A DNA stretch of 64,000 nt from JALZKA01 sp963734015 (GCA_963734015.1 CAVTFG010000013.1:62001-126000); one strand, 5' to 3'. Shown: positions 52,805 through 61,554, counted from the stretch's first letter. Translations and numbers: made by a program. The notes: a model not told the origin generated them from the sequence alone.

Positions 52805-52824
52805 CCCTCGTGGCTCATCTCCGC

Positions 52825-53025
52825 TCAGACATCGCCGCAGATCTGCCGCAGCCTCCGGTAGAGGTGCTGATCCTGAGGCCGCATCGAGAATTCCCGCCTG
52901 CGCACGTTCGCCTCGTGCTCTCGCACCGCGGCCGCCAACGCTGAGAAGCGGCGCTCGGCCATGTTCCGCTCGCTCACGGGGTCGAGCTTCTCCCTGGTTC
53001 CCTCAATCATCCATACGGGGCTCAT
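52825..53025 (-). CDS. small basic protein of unknown function
   Basis: A 66-residue protein from ATG 53025, preceded by a strong GGAGGTG ribosome-binding site. It is rich in Arg, Glu and Gln (RNMAERRFSALAAAVREHEANV, RPQDQHLYRRLRQICGDV) and likely all-helical. I do not recognise it, but the ribosome-binding site, the codon use and the defined upstream region support a real gene. Confidence 0.6.
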   Translation of the reverse strand: MSPVWMIEGTREKLDPVSERNMAERRFSALAAAVREHEANVRRREFSMRPQDQHLYRRLRQICGDV

Positions 53026-53220
53026 CACGCCACCTCCTTCATCGCTCCCTGTGCCTACATCCCTTCCTGCGGCGAGGCTACGACCCCAAGCTTTGGCGCT
53101 TGTAACGGCCGCGTAAAGATCCCGCCGAAGTTCCCTCGGACCAGGGTTGATTGCTGTTCCGGAGAAGAGTCTAGCGTTTCTCTACTAAAACGGTAGGGAA
53201 ATAGGTATTGGCTTTGGGCG
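53026..53220 (-). promoter_or_regulatory. AT-richer leader and promoter region of the small-protein gene
   Basis: This 195-base space has no gene and is clearly less GC-rich than its surroundings. On the minus strand a TAGACT box (53173-53168) is preceded by TTTTAGTAGAGAAACGC. It would give a leader of about 135 bases before ATG 53025. That is long for this genome and may hold regulatory RNA structure. Confidence 0.45.
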
Positions 53221-54327
53221 TCAGGCTGCAGCGCGGCCTGCGCGGAGGCCTTCGAGCGCCCGTGCGATCCTCGCGACGCCCTCCGGCACGCGCTCCGCCG
53301 GCACGCTCGCGAACGAGAGGCGCAGGGCGTTGGCACCGCCCTCGAGCAGGAAGTCCGGGCCGGCGACGAACGAGACGCCCTCCTCCGCGGCGGCGGTGAG
53401 CAGCTCGACCGAATCGACGTCCTCGGCAAGGGTCAGCCAGAGGAAGTAGCCGCCTTCGGGGACCACGAAGTCCGCCTCCGGGATGTGCTCGCCGAGCGCC
53501 CGTACGAGCGCGTTTCGGCGGTCGCGGAGCGCGCCGTTGACGAACTCGATGTTCCGCTCGAGGCCGCCCGATTGGCAGAGGGCGAACACGATCGACTCGG
53601 CGAGCATGTTCGGCGAGATGTAGGTCTCGCCCGCCCGCTTGGCGAGCCGCGCGATCTCCTCGCGCTCGCCCGCCAGGTACCCGACGCGGACGCCCGGGCT
53701 GACCGTCTTGGAGAACGACGATGCGTGGATCACGCGGCCCGCGCCGTCCTGGGACAGCATCGTCGCGTGCTCGTCGCCGCCGAAGCGCACCAGGCGATAC
53801 GGATCGTCCTCGAACAGCGTGAAGCCGTGCTCGGCGGCGAGCTCAACGAGCCGGGTGCGCTTCGCGGCCGAGAGCGTGCAGCCGGCCGGGTTGTGGAAGT
53901 TGGGGATGATGTGGGCGAGTCGCACGGGGCCGGCGGCCAGGGCGGCCTCGACCGCGGCGACGTCGACGCCGTCCGACTCGAGCGGGACCGGCACCAGCTC
54001 CACGCCCGCGCGGCCGAGCAGCAGCAGGGTCCGGTCGTAGCTCGGCTGCTCGACGATCACGCGGTCGCCGGGCTCGAGCGAGTGCTGGAACAGGAGCGCG
54101 GCCGCCTCCATCGAGCCGTTGGTGACCATCACCTGTTCGGGCTCGATCCCATGCAGGTTCGCGATCCACTCGCCGAGGCCGGTGTGGCCGATCCCGGTGC
54201 CATAGGAGAGCGCGCGCTGCCAGTCACCCTCCAGGGCGCGAGCGGCCGCTTCCCGCACCGCCTCGGCGGGGAGGATGTCGGCGCTGGGCGCGCCGCGAGC
54301 GAAGCTGATCACGTCGGTCCCGGCCAT
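53221..54327 (-). CDS. PLP-dependent class I/II aminotransferase (LysN/MocR-type fold)
   Basis: A 368-residue enzyme from ATG 54327 with TATACT 9 bases upstream. The N-terminal FARGAPSADILP, VTNGSMEAAALLFQ, NFHNPAGCT, DDPYRLVRFGG and SSFSKTVSPGVRVGY (Schiff-base Lys) are typical of the 2-aminoadipate/aromatic aminotransferase subgroup that also forms MocR C-domains. There is no N-terminal GntR helix-turn-helix, so it is an enzyme and not a regulator. The substrate is open. Confidence 0.9.
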   Translation of the reverse strand: MAGTDVISFARGAPSADILPAEAVREAAARALEGDWQRALSYGTGIGHTGLGEWIANLHGIEPEQVMVTNGSMEAAALLFQHSLEPGDRVIVEQPSYDRTLLLLGRAGVELVPVPLESDGVDVAAVEAALAAGPVRLAHIIPNFHNPAGCTLSAAKRTRLVELAAEHGFTLFEDDPYRLVRFGGDEHATMLSQDGAGRVIHASSFSKTVSPGVRVGYLAGEREEIARLAKRAGETYISPNMLAESIVFALCQSGGLERNIEFVNGALRDRRNALVRALGEHIPEADFVVPEGGYFLWLTLAEDVDSVELLTAAAEEGVSFVAGPDFLLEGGANALRLSFASVPAERVPEGVARIARALEGLRAGRAAA

Positions 54328-54391
54328 CGGCGGCCGAGTATAGGTGTGCTCAGCCCAGCTGCCTCAACAACGGGAGTGCTTCGTCTTCGAG

Positions 54392-55270
54392 CTACGCGCT
54401 CCGCCTCAGGACCTCAACTGCGATCTGCGCCGCCTCGGTCGGCGAGGTGCCGACGCGAACGCCCTTCGCCTCGAGCGCGTCCTTCTTCGCCTGGGCGGTG
54501 CCCGACGAGCCGGAGATGATCGCCCCCGCGTGGCCCATCTGCTTGCCGGGCGGCGCGGTGAAGCCGGCGATGTAGCCGACGACGGGCTTGGTCACGTTCT
54601 CGGCGATGAAGTCCGCGGCGCGCTCCTCCGCGTCGCCGCCGATCTCGCCGACCATCACGATCAGCTCGGTGTCGGGATCGTCCTCGAACAGGGTGAGGAC
54701 GTCGATGAAGTCGGAGCCGACGATCGGATCGCCGCCGATGCCGACGATCGTCGAGTTGCCGGCGCCGGCCTGCTTCAGCTCGTTGCCGATCTGGTAGGTC
54801 AGGGTTCCCGACTTCGACACCACGCCGATCGAGCCGGGGTCGAAGAACTGGGCGGGGATGATCCCGACGTTGGCCTTGCCAGGCGAGAGGACGCCGGGGC
54901 AGTTCGGGCCGATCAGGCGGACCCCTGCCTCGCGGGCCTTCCAATAGGTCTTCAGCATGTCGTGCACGGGGATGCCCTCGGTGATCGCGATGACCGTGCC
55001 CACGCCGGACTCGATCGCCTCGTTGATCGCCGCGGACGCGAATCGCGCGGGCACGAAGACCATCGAGGTGTTGGCGCCGCGCTCGTCGACGGCTTCCTTG
55101 ATCGTGTGGAACACTGGCACGCCGTCAACGTCGTGACCGCCCTTGCCGGGCGTCACGCCGGCGACGAGCTCGGTGCCGTACTCGCGGTTCCGGAGGCCGT
55201 GGAAGGTCCCCTCGCGGCCCGTCAGGCCGCTGACCACGAGCTTCGTGTCGCCGTCGACGATGATGCTCAT
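54392..55270 (-). CDS. sucD: succinyl-CoA synthetase alpha subunit
   Basis: A 292-residue subunit with TGREGTFHGLRNREYGT (CoA-binding), GPNCPGVLSPG and the active-site His in GHAGAIISGSSG, which is phosphorylated during catalysis. With SucC it makes ATP or GTP from succinyl-CoA in the TCA cycle. Its ATG overlaps the sucC stop by 4 bases. Confidence 0.97.
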   Translation of the reverse strand: MSIIVDGDTKLVVSGLTGREGTFHGLRNREYGTELVAGVTPGKGGHDVDGVPVFHTIKEAVDERGANTSMVFVPARFASAAINEAIESGVGTVIAITEGIPVHDMLKTYWKAREAGVRLIGPNCPGVLSPGKANVGIIPAQFFDPGSIGVVSKSGTLTYQIGNELKQAGAGNSTIVGIGGDPIVGSDFIDVLTLFEDDPDTELIVMVGEIGGDAEERAADFIAENVTKPVVGYIAGFTAPPGKQMGHAGAIISGSSGTAQAKKDALEAKGVRVGTSPTEAAQIAVEVLRRSA

Positions 55271-56403
55271 GCGAGCTCCACCACCCGCGCGGCCGCGCCC
55301 AGCATCGTCTTCTCCTGGTGCAGGTTCGGGAGGTTGGCCTCCGCCAGCAGCTTCAGCCCTTCCTCCTGGTTGGTGCCGTCGAGCCGAACGACCAGCGGGA
55401 CCTTCAGCTCGATCTGCTGCGAGGCCTCGATGATCCCCTTCGCCACCTCGTCGCAGCGGGTGATGCCGCCGAAGATGTTGAACAGGACCGCGGTGACCTT
55501 CTCGTCCGAGGTGATCACCTCGAGCGCGTCGACGATCGCCTCGGCCTTAGAGCCGCCGCCGGCGTCGAGGAAGTTCGCGGGGTCGCCGCCCGCCTGGGCG
55601 ACGACGTCCAGCGTCGACATGCAGAGCCCGGCGCCGTTCCCGAGGATCCCGACGTTGCCGTCGAGTTTCACGTAGGTGAGGCCCTTCTCCTTGGCCATCG
55701 CCTCCTGCGGGTCCTGGGCCGACTCGTCGGAGTAGGCCGCCAGGTCCTCGTGGCGGAACATCGCGTTGCCGTCGATCGTGATCTTGGCGTCGAGCGCCAC
55801 GACCTCACGGGCAGCGGTGACGATCAGCGGATTGACCTCGATCAGAGTTGCGTCTTCGGCGACGGCAAGGTCGGCGAGCTGCGCGAGCATCTCCGCGACG
55901 CCGTTGACGACGTCGTCGTCGATCTCCGCCTCGTGCGCGATCTCGCGTGCCACCTCAAGGTCGAGCGCTGCGCCCGGCTCGACGTGGCGCCTGACCATCG
56001 CGGTCGGGTCGGACTCGGCGATCTCCTCGACGTCCATTCCTCCCATCCGCGAGAGCATCGCCAGCAGCTTCTTCTCGCCCCGGTCGAGGATGACCGAGGC
56101 GTAGTACTCGTTGGCGATGTCCGAAGCCCCCTCGATCCAGAGGTCGTGGACCGTGAACCCGCGGATGTCCATGCCGAGGATCGCCTCCGAGTGGGTGCGC
56201 GCCTCCGCCTCGTCGTTGGCGATCTTGATGCCACCCGCCTTGCCGCGCTTGCCGATCGCGACCTGGGCCTTGACCACGCACGGGTAGCCGATCTCGTTGG
56301 CGGCCTTGACCGCATCGTCGACGGTCGTCGCGTGGATCCCCGAGGGCGTGGGGACGCCGTGCTTGGCGAAGAGCTGTTTGCCCTGGTATTCGAGTAGGTC
56401 CAT
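55267..56403 (-). CDS. sucC: succinyl-CoA synthetase beta subunit
   Basis: A 378-residue ATP-grasp subunit starting MDLLEYQGKQLFAKHGVP. VVKAQVAIGKRGKAGGIK, EVNPLIVTA and NIFGGITRCDEVA are diagnostic. It binds the nucleotide and pairs with SucD. The 95-base space to the divergent HAD gene has a TATAAT box on the plus strand (56462-56467). Confidence 0.97.
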   Translation of the reverse strand: MDLLEYQGKQLFAKHGVPTPSGIHATTVDDAVKAANEIGYPCVVKAQVAIGKRGKAGGIKIANDEAEARTHSEAILGMDIRGFTVHDLWIEGASDIANEYYASVILDRGEKKLLAMLSRMGGMDVEEIAESDPTAMVRRHVEPGAALDLEVAREIAHEAEIDDDVVNGVAEMLAQLADLAVAEDATLIEVNPLIVTAAREVVALDAKITIDGNAMFRHEDLAAYSDESAQDPQEAMAKEKGLTYVKLDGNVGILGNGAGLCMSTLDVVAQAGGDPANFLDAGGGSKAEAIVDALEVITSDEKVTAVLFNIFGGITRCDEVAKGIIEASQQIELKVPLVVRLDGTNQEEGLKLLAEANLPNLHQEKTMLGAAARVVELA

Positions 56404-56498
56404 GGGGGTCGCGCCGTGGCTGCGCGGGGCGGCAGGTTATCCGACGTCGACGGGCGATTCCTATAATCACCCGCCCTCCCCCTCTCCGGAACGGACTT

Positions 56499-57182
56499 AT
56501 GCCTCTCCCAAAGCTCAAGGACATCAAGTGGGTGACCACTGACTGCTACGGAACCCTGATCGACTGGGAGAAGGGCCTCGGCGACGCCTTCCGCAAGGAG
56601 GCCGAGCGCGACGGCTTCTCGTTCGACGAGGGACCATTCCTCGAGCGGTTCTTCGAGGTCCAGGCGGAGATCATGAGCGGCTCGTACGAGCTCTACGCGG
56701 AGGTCCTCCGTCGCACCGCCGTGAAGGTCGCGAAGGAGATCGGCTGGGAGCTCGAGCCCTCGCGAGCACAGTTCGTCCCCGACTCCGTCGCCTACTGGCC
56801 GCCGTTTCGCGAGGCGAACGCCGCGATGGACCGCCTCGCCAGCCGCTACGAGGTGGGGATCGTGGCGAACATCGACGACAAGCTGCTGGGCGTGTCCCGC
56901 CGCCACCTGCGCACCGACCTCGACATCGTGGTCACCGCGCAGCAGGTCCGCTCCTACAAGCCGGACGAGGCCCACTTCCGCGAGTGCGCACGCCGGCTCG
57001 GCGGCAAGAAGGGCTGGGTCCACATCGGATCCGGGTACGACGCCGACATCGCGCCGCTCCTGAAGATGAAGGTGCCGGTGATCTGGGTGAACCGCCACGG
57101 CGAGAAGCTCGAGGGCCGCAAGAAGCCCGACGCCGAGGTCAAGACCTTCCGCGCGGCCGCCGCCAAACTCGGCGCGAAGTAG
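56499..57182 (+). CDS. HAD hydrolase, haloacid dehalogenase type II-like
   Basis: A 227-residue protein from ATG 56499 (CCGGAACGGA ribosome-binding site; TATAAT further up). The nucleophile motif TTDCYGTLIDWE, GIVANIDDKLLG and QVRSYKPDEAHF are close to the haloacid dehalogenase type II pattern. HIGSGYDADIAPL supplies the last acidic motif. It may dehalogenate or simply dephosphorylate small acids. It is followed after 6 bases by the sulfotransferase. Confidence 0.85.
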   Translation: MPLPKLKDIKWVTTDCYGTLIDWEKGLGDAFRKEAERDGFSFDEGPFLERFFEVQAEIMSGSYELYAEVLRRTAVKVAKEIGWELEPSRAQFVPDSVAYWPPFREANAAMDRLASRYEVGIVANIDDKLLGVSRRHLRTDLDIVVTAQQVRSYKPDEAHFRECARRLGGKKGWVHIGSGYDADIAPLLKMKVPVIWVNRHGEKLEGRKKPDAEVKTFRAAAAKLGAK

Positions 57183-57188
57183 CTCCCC

Positions 57189-58151
57189 ATGGCGCCCGAC
57201 GCGCCACCGAGAGACCCTGCCGACGAGGCGATGGTCGCCCGCGCCCACGAGCGCTTTGCAGCGGATCGCCGGCGGGTCGCCCGCGGCGCCGGCGCCACCG
57301 GCGGGGCGCTGCCCAACCTGATCGTGATCGGCGGCCTCAAGTGCGGCACGACGAGCCTCCACCACTACCTGAACCTCCATCCCCAGATCGGCATGTCCCG
57401 GCCCAAGGAGCTGAACTTCTTCGTGGCCGAGCTGAACTGGGAGCTGGGGGTCGACTGGTACCGCTCGCACTTTCCCGCGGGCGCCGCGGTCCGCGGCGAG
57501 ACCTCTCCGCACTACACGAACCGCCCGCGGTTCGCGGGCGTGGCCGAGCGGATGCGCGAGACGCTCGGGCCCGAGGCGAGGATTGTCTACATGGTCCGCG
57601 ACCCGCTTGACCGCCTGCTCTCGCACTACCTGCACAACGTCGGCGGCGGCTACGAGCCACGGGACCTCCCCACCGCGGTCGCCGATCCGCGGAACGCCTA
57701 CGTCCAGCGCGGGCTCTACGCGTTCCAGCTCGAGCCCTACCTGGAGGCGTTCGACCGAGACCGGGTCCTGATCGTCTCGCGCGAGGAGCTCGGTGAGGAC
57801 CGCGACGAGACGGTCCGGCGGGTCTTCGCTTTCGCCGGCGTCGATCCCGGTTTCACCTCACCCGAGTTCGACCGCCAGTGGGAGACCGGCAGCGGCAAGG
57901 GATCCGGCGGCTTCCGCGTGATGGACCGCGCTGTTCGGCTGCCCGGGCTGCGCGCCCTGGACCGCAACTTCGACCGCCTGCCCGAGCGGATGCGCTGGCT
58001 GGTCGAGCGCCTGGTCCACGACCCCGGCTCGGGCGAAGCAGCCAAGCCGGAACTGGACGCTGAGCTGCGCGAGCGTCTGGCCGCGCTCTTCCGCCCCGAC
58101 GTCGCGAAGCTTGAGGAGCTCGCGGGTCGCGGCTTCGGCTGGAGCCTCTGA
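57189..58151 (+). CDS. PAPS-dependent sulfotransferase
   Basis: A 320-residue protein. IGGLKCGTTSLHHYLNLHP is the 5'-phosphosulfate-binding loop and YMVRDPLDRLLSHYLHN the 3'-phosphate-binding segment of sulfotransferases. RPKELNFFV fits the heparan/NodH-like group that acts on carbohydrates or lipids. The acceptor is unknown. Nearby sugar-nucleotide genes make a glycan acceptor plausible. Confidence 0.9.
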   Translation: MAPDAPPRDPADEAMVARAHERFAADRRRVARGAGATGGALPNLIVIGGLKCGTTSLHHYLNLHPQIGMSRPKELNFFVAELNWELGVDWYRSHFPAGAAVRGETSPHYTNRPRFAGVAERMRETLGPEARIVYMVRDPLDRLLSHYLHNVGGGYEPRDLPTAVADPRNAYVQRGLYAFQLEPYLEAFDRDRVLIVSREELGEDRDETVRRVFAFAGVDPGFTSPEFDRQWETGSGKGSGGFRVMDRAVRLPGLRALDRNFDRLPERMRWLVERLVHDPGSGEAAKPELDAELRERLAALFRPDVAKLEELAGRGFGWSL

Positions 58152-58172
58152 GGCCGTGTAGCGTGCTCCCCG

Positions 58173-58919
58173 ATGCGCCGCCTGCTGCCCGAGCCCGCCG
58201 CTGACGTCACCGTTCCCGAGCTGATCGCGGAGCTCCACCCCTCGGACGATCCGCGAGAGGACCGCCCGCACGTGATCACGAACTTTGCCCTGACGCTGGA
58301 CGGCAAGGCGACGATCGGCGGGGTCTCGGGGCCGATCGGGACCAGGCGGGACACCGCCATGCTGGTCGGCCTGCGCACCCGGGTGGACGCGGTGATGATC
58401 GGCGCCGGCACGATGCGCGAGGAGTGCTACGGGCGGGTGATGGCCGATCCCGCCAAGCGCGAGCGCCGCGAGGAGGACGGCCTGCCGCGAGACCCGCTGA
58501 TGGTGCTGGTCTCGGGCCGCCTGGACCTGCCTTGGGAGGCGCCCCTCTTCACCGAGGGCGGCGGCCAGGTGCTGATCTTCACCACCTCAGACGACGACCC
58601 GCCGGCGACCGAGACCCCGATCCAGCTGGTCCGCGGAGAGGGCATGGTTGACCTGTCCGCGGCGCTCGAGTACCTGCGGACCGAGCACGGCGTGCGGTCA
58701 TTGCTGTGCGAGGGCGGACCGAACCTGCACGCGCAGCTCCTGCAGGCCGGGCTGGTCGACGAGCTGTTCGTGACGCACGCGCCCAAGCTGGCCGGCGGCG
58801 AGGGGCCTGGGCTCGTGGCCGGTCTGCCGGAGGCGGAGCGTCCCCTCGAGCTGGTCTGGCTGGTCGCCGAGCCGGAGACGGACGAGCTGTTCGCGCGGTA
58901 TCGAGTCCCGCGTCAGTAG
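58173..58919 (+). CDS. RibD C-terminal/dihydrofolate reductase-like reductase
   Basis: A 248-residue protein from ATG 58173, with TAGCGT 8 bases upstream. NFALTLDGKATIGGVSGPIG, MIGAGTMREECYG, and LLCEGGPNLHAQLLQAGLVDELFVTHAPKLAGG match the RibD reductase domain. Members reduce a pyrimidine or other NADPH-dependent substrate. No deaminase domain or rib genes are linked, so this is probably a stand-alone paralogue. Confidence 0.88.
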   Translation: MRRLLPEPAADVTVPELIAELHPSDDPREDRPHVITNFALTLDGKATIGGVSGPIGTRRDTAMLVGLRTRVDAVMIGAGTMREECYGRVMADPAKRERREEDGLPRDPLMVLVSGRLDLPWEAPLFTEGGGQVLIFTTSDDDPPATETPIQLVRGEGMVDLSAALEYLRTEHGVRSLLCEGGPNLHAQLLQAGLVDELFVTHAPKLAGGEGPGLVAGLPEAERPLELVWLVAEPETDELFARYRVPRQ

Positions 58920-58923
58920 GCGC

Positions 58924-59643
58924 TCAGTAGCCGAAGCCGGCGATCGGGATCTCCTCGGCCTCCTCGGCCTTCTCCTCGCCCCGGCGCAGCATTCGCAGCG
59001 CGAGGATCGTTCCGCCCATCAGGGCCAGCGCGCCAAGCGATAGCTGCACGCTCAGGACGCCCTCGCGCGTCCAGTAGACGTCGCGCAGGTCGAGCAGGAG
59101 GGCGGCCTCGTCCACGGTCATCCCGACGCCGGCGCCGAACGGGACCGCGAGCGCGGTTTCGAACTTCTCGTTCTCGGTGAGCAGAGCGGTGCCTCCCGCG
59201 GTGAACGCGATCAGGATGCCCGGGACGAAGTGGTGGATGTGGCGGCCGCCGACCCTGACGTTCCCGATCGGCCACCAGCCGGCGCGGATGCCCGCGGTCG
59301 AGAGCCGCATCAGGGCGAAGGAACCGAGGAAGCCGCTCAGGAGGTTGAACAGGACCGTCTCGTGGCGCGGGGTCGCAGCGTAGCCCTCGAGCGCGACTGT
59401 GACCGTGTCCTGAGTCGCCTGCCCGGTGGAGAACAGCGCCAGCTCGGCGGTTTCGAGCACGCCGGCCGGCGTCGCGATCTCGGGGTCGGCCTCCGCCTCG
59501 CGCCGCCGCCGCCGGGCGAGCCGGAGCAGCTCCCCGCCGACCACGGTGCCCGCCGTGCCGACGGCGACCGCGGCGAGACCGCGCACCCACCGGTCGGCGA
59601 GCAGGCCCTGCGATCGCCGTCGGCGGAGGGTGACCCCGGCCAT
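58924..59643 (-). CDS. integral membrane protein of unknown function
   Basis: A 239-residue protein from ATG 59643. After a basic N-terminus come at least five membrane helices (LAAVAVGTAGTVVGGELLRL, LFNLLSGFLGSFALMRL, HHFVPGILIAFTAGGTALL, ALAVPFGAGVGMTVDEAALLL, LSLGALALMGGTILALRML). GGRHIHHF is an unusual His pair. The family appears in Actinobacteria without an assigned role. It starts 2 bases after the nucleotide-sugar dehydrogenase stop, so it is co-transcribed. Confidence 0.75.
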   Translation of the reverse strand: MAGVTLRRRRSQGLLADRWVRGLAAVAVGTAGTVVGGELLRLARRRRREAEADPEIATPAGVLETAELALFSTGQATQDTVTVALEGYAATPRHETVLFNLLSGFLGSFALMRLSTAGIRAGWWPIGNVRVGGRHIHHFVPGILIAFTAGGTALLTENEKFETALAVPFGAGVGMTVDEAALLLDLRDVYWTREGVLSVQLSLGALALMGGTILALRMLRRGEEKAEEAEEIPIAGFGY

Positions 59644-59645
59644 CC

Positions 59646-60896
59646 CTACAGGCGCACGAGGTTCGGAGCCTCGATCCCTCGCGTGACTCCGCGGAAGTCG
59701 ACGACCAGCGGCGCCTCGGCGACCACCCGCTCGTAGTCGACCTCGGGATGGGCGGTGACGACGCAGGCGACATCGCACTCGGAGAGCGCCTCGCCCAGCT
59801 CGAGTGAGCGGAGGTCCAGGTCCGACACGGTCTCCACGTGCGGGTCGTGGTAGCTGACCTCGGCTCCGAGCTCGCGCAGGAGCTCCGCGATCCGAATCGC
59901 GGGGGACTCGCGGAGGTCGCCGACGCCGGTCTTGTAGGACACGCCGAGCAGGAGGACGCGGGAGCCGCGGGCTGGGCGGCCGACGTCGTTCAGCGCCCGC
60001 ACCACCTTTTCGACGCAGAAATGCGGCTGCTGCTGGTTGATCTTGCCCGCCAGCTCGATGAATTCGGTCGGGAAGTCGTATTCGCGCGCCTTGAACGCGA
60101 GGTAGAACGGGTCGATCGGGAGGCAGTGGCCGCCCATCCCCGGCCCCGGCTCGAAGCGCATGAACCCGAACGGCTTGGTGGCGGCGGCGTCGACCACCTC
60201 CCAGATATCGATGCCCATGCGGTCGGAGAGCATCGCCAGCTCGTTGACCAGGGCGATGTTGACCGAGCGGAAGATGTTCTCGAGGAGCTTCGCCAGCTCG
60301 GCCGCCTCGGGCGACGACAGCCGCACGACCTCGTCGCAGATCAGGGAATAGAGCTCGGCGGCGCGGTCGAGGCATGCGGGCGTCAGGCCGCCGACGAGCT
60401 TCGGCGTGGTGCGAATCGTGTGGTCCGTTCGCCCTGGGTCGATCCGCTCCGGCGAGAACGCGACGTGGAAGTCGGTGCCCGCGCGCAGGCCCGACTCCTC
60501 CAGCAAGGGGGCCAGACGGTCGCGCGTGGTGCCCGGATAGGTCGTCGACTCGAGCACGACGAGCTGGCCCTTGCGCAGCACCGCCGTGAGCGAACGGCCC
60601 GCGGAGTCGACGTAGGCGAGGTCGGGCTCGCGGCGATGGGCGAGCGGCGTCGGCACGCAGATGATCACGGCGTGGCAGTCCGCCAGCTCCGCGTGGTCGG
60701 TGGTCACCTCGATCCGGTCACCCACCAGGGGGGCGAGGCGCTCGGAGGGCACGTCCTCGACCGCGCTCTCGCCGCGCCCGATGACCTCCACCACACGGTG
60801 ATCGACGTCCAGCCCGACCACCTCGGAGCCGGCCTCGGCGAACGCGACGGCCAGCGGCAGGCCGACGTAGCCCATGCCGATGATCCCGACCTTCAT
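59646..60896 (-). CDS. UDP-N-acetylmannosaminuronate/UDP-GlcNAc-type nucleotide-sugar dehydrogenase
   Basis: A 416-residue enzyme from ATG 60896 with TAGAAT 7 bases upstream. GIIGMGYVGLPLA is the NAD site. EPGPGMGGHCLPIDPFYLA contains the catalytic Cys of the WecC/WbpA group, and LLGVSYKTGVGDLRESPA closes the C-terminal domain. It oxidises a UDP-HexNAc at C6 to the uronic acid for surface glycans. The start overlaps the stop of the upstream 141-residue gene. Confidence 0.92.
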   Translation of the reverse strand: MKVGIIGMGYVGLPLAVAFAEAGSEVVGLDVDHRVVEVIGRGESAVEDVPSERLAPLVGDRIEVTTDHAELADCHAVIICVPTPLAHRREPDLAYVDSAGRSLTAVLRKGQLVVLESTTYPGTTRDRLAPLLEESGLRAGTDFHVAFSPERIDPGRTDHTIRTTPKLVGGLTPACLDRAAELYSLICDEVVRLSSPEAAELAKLLENIFRSVNIALVNELAMLSDRMGIDIWEVVDAAATKPFGFMRFEPGPGMGGHCLPIDPFYLAFKAREYDFPTEFIELAGKINQQQPHFCVEKVVRALNDVGRPARGSRVLLLGVSYKTGVGDLRESPAIRIAELLRELGAEVSYHDPHVETVSDLDLRSLELGEALSECDVACVVTAHPEVDYERVVAEAPLVVDFRGVTRGIEAPNLVRL

Positions 60897-61318
60897 GTGT
60901 CCAATTCTAGGTTCGCCCAGGACGAGATCCGCTCGGCGGCCTCAAACGCGGCGGCTCCGTCGCCGACCGGGCCGGCGTCGAAGTCCGCGAGCGTCCGCAG
61001 GATCCGGTCCTCGGCCGCGCCCAGCTCGTCCTGCTGAGCGCTCGCCTCCTCGAGCCAGGCGACCAGCGGCACGCCCAGCTTCGCCGCCGTGATCGCGAGC
61101 GCCAGCGACGCGTCGCCGGTCCCCACGCCGATCGCCAATGCCGGGCGCTCGTCGGTGAGGCGCCGCTCCAGCTCGACCAGCGATTCGGCGAGGCTTGCCA
61201 CGGCTCGGTCGTCGGGCGGGCGCGGGAAGGCGTGGAGCTCAGCCTCGACGCCGCACTCGGACAGCGCGGAGGTGAGCGCCGCCGCGGGCTCCGCGTGTCC
61301 GACGACGAGCGCGTTCAT
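60893..61318 (-). CDS. small protein with an epimerase-like central segment
   Basis: A 141-residue protein from ATG 61318 with TAGGCT 7 bases upstream. The segment GVGTGDASLALAITAAKLGVPLVAWLEEA resembles the UDP-GlcNAc 2-epimerase pattern around its GDTxSxLAAALAAxxxxxPVxHVEAG motif, but only loosely. At this length it lacks the second domain of a true epimerase. Its 4-base overlap with the UDP-sugar dehydrogenase suggests they act together. It could be a minimal or regulatory epimerase-like subunit; this is inference. Confidence 0.55.
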   Translation of the reverse strand: MNALVVGHAEPAAALTSALSECGVEAELHAFPRPPDDRAVASLAESLVELERRLTDERPALAIGVGTGDASLALAITAAKLGVPLVAWLEEASAQQDELGAAEDRILRTLADFDAGPVGDGAAAFEAAERISSWANLELDT

Positions 61319-61375
61319 CGCCGCAAGCCTAGAAGCAGCGTGTTCCCACCGACCGCCACGGTAGATTGCGGCCTC

Positions 61376-61477
61376 GTGAAGCGGATTCTCGTCCCCTTCA
61401 ATCTCGGCGTCGGCGCCTGCCGGCATCTCGCCTGGTACGTGAGCTACCAGGTGACCGGCGAGACGCGCGAGCCGTAG
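61376..61477 (+). CDS. possible 33-residue peptide
   Basis: GTG 61376 to TAG 61477 reads MKRILVPFNLGVGACRHLAWY then VSYQVTGETREP. A TAGATT box ends 8 bases before GTG, the same spacing as at likely leaderless starts. The peptide is partly hydrophobic with one Cys. No family is recognised and it may not be translated. Confidence 0.3.
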   Translation: MKRILVPFNLGVGACRHLAWYVSYQVTGETREP

Positions 61478-61491
61478 CGGGGCCCGGCCAC

Positions 61492-61507
61492 CGGTACGTG
61501 CGTACCG
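61492..61507. promoter_or_regulatory. 16-bp palindrome in the SDR promoter
   Basis: CGGTACG-TG-CGTACCG is a perfect inverted repeat ending 9 bases upstream of a TAGACT -10 box (61517-61522). This placing over the -35 region suits a repressor site, for example of the TetR type. Confidence 0.55.
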
Positions 61508-61554
61508 CTCGCGCCGTAGACTGCGCTTCGACCACTTCCGAGAGGAGCTTTTCG

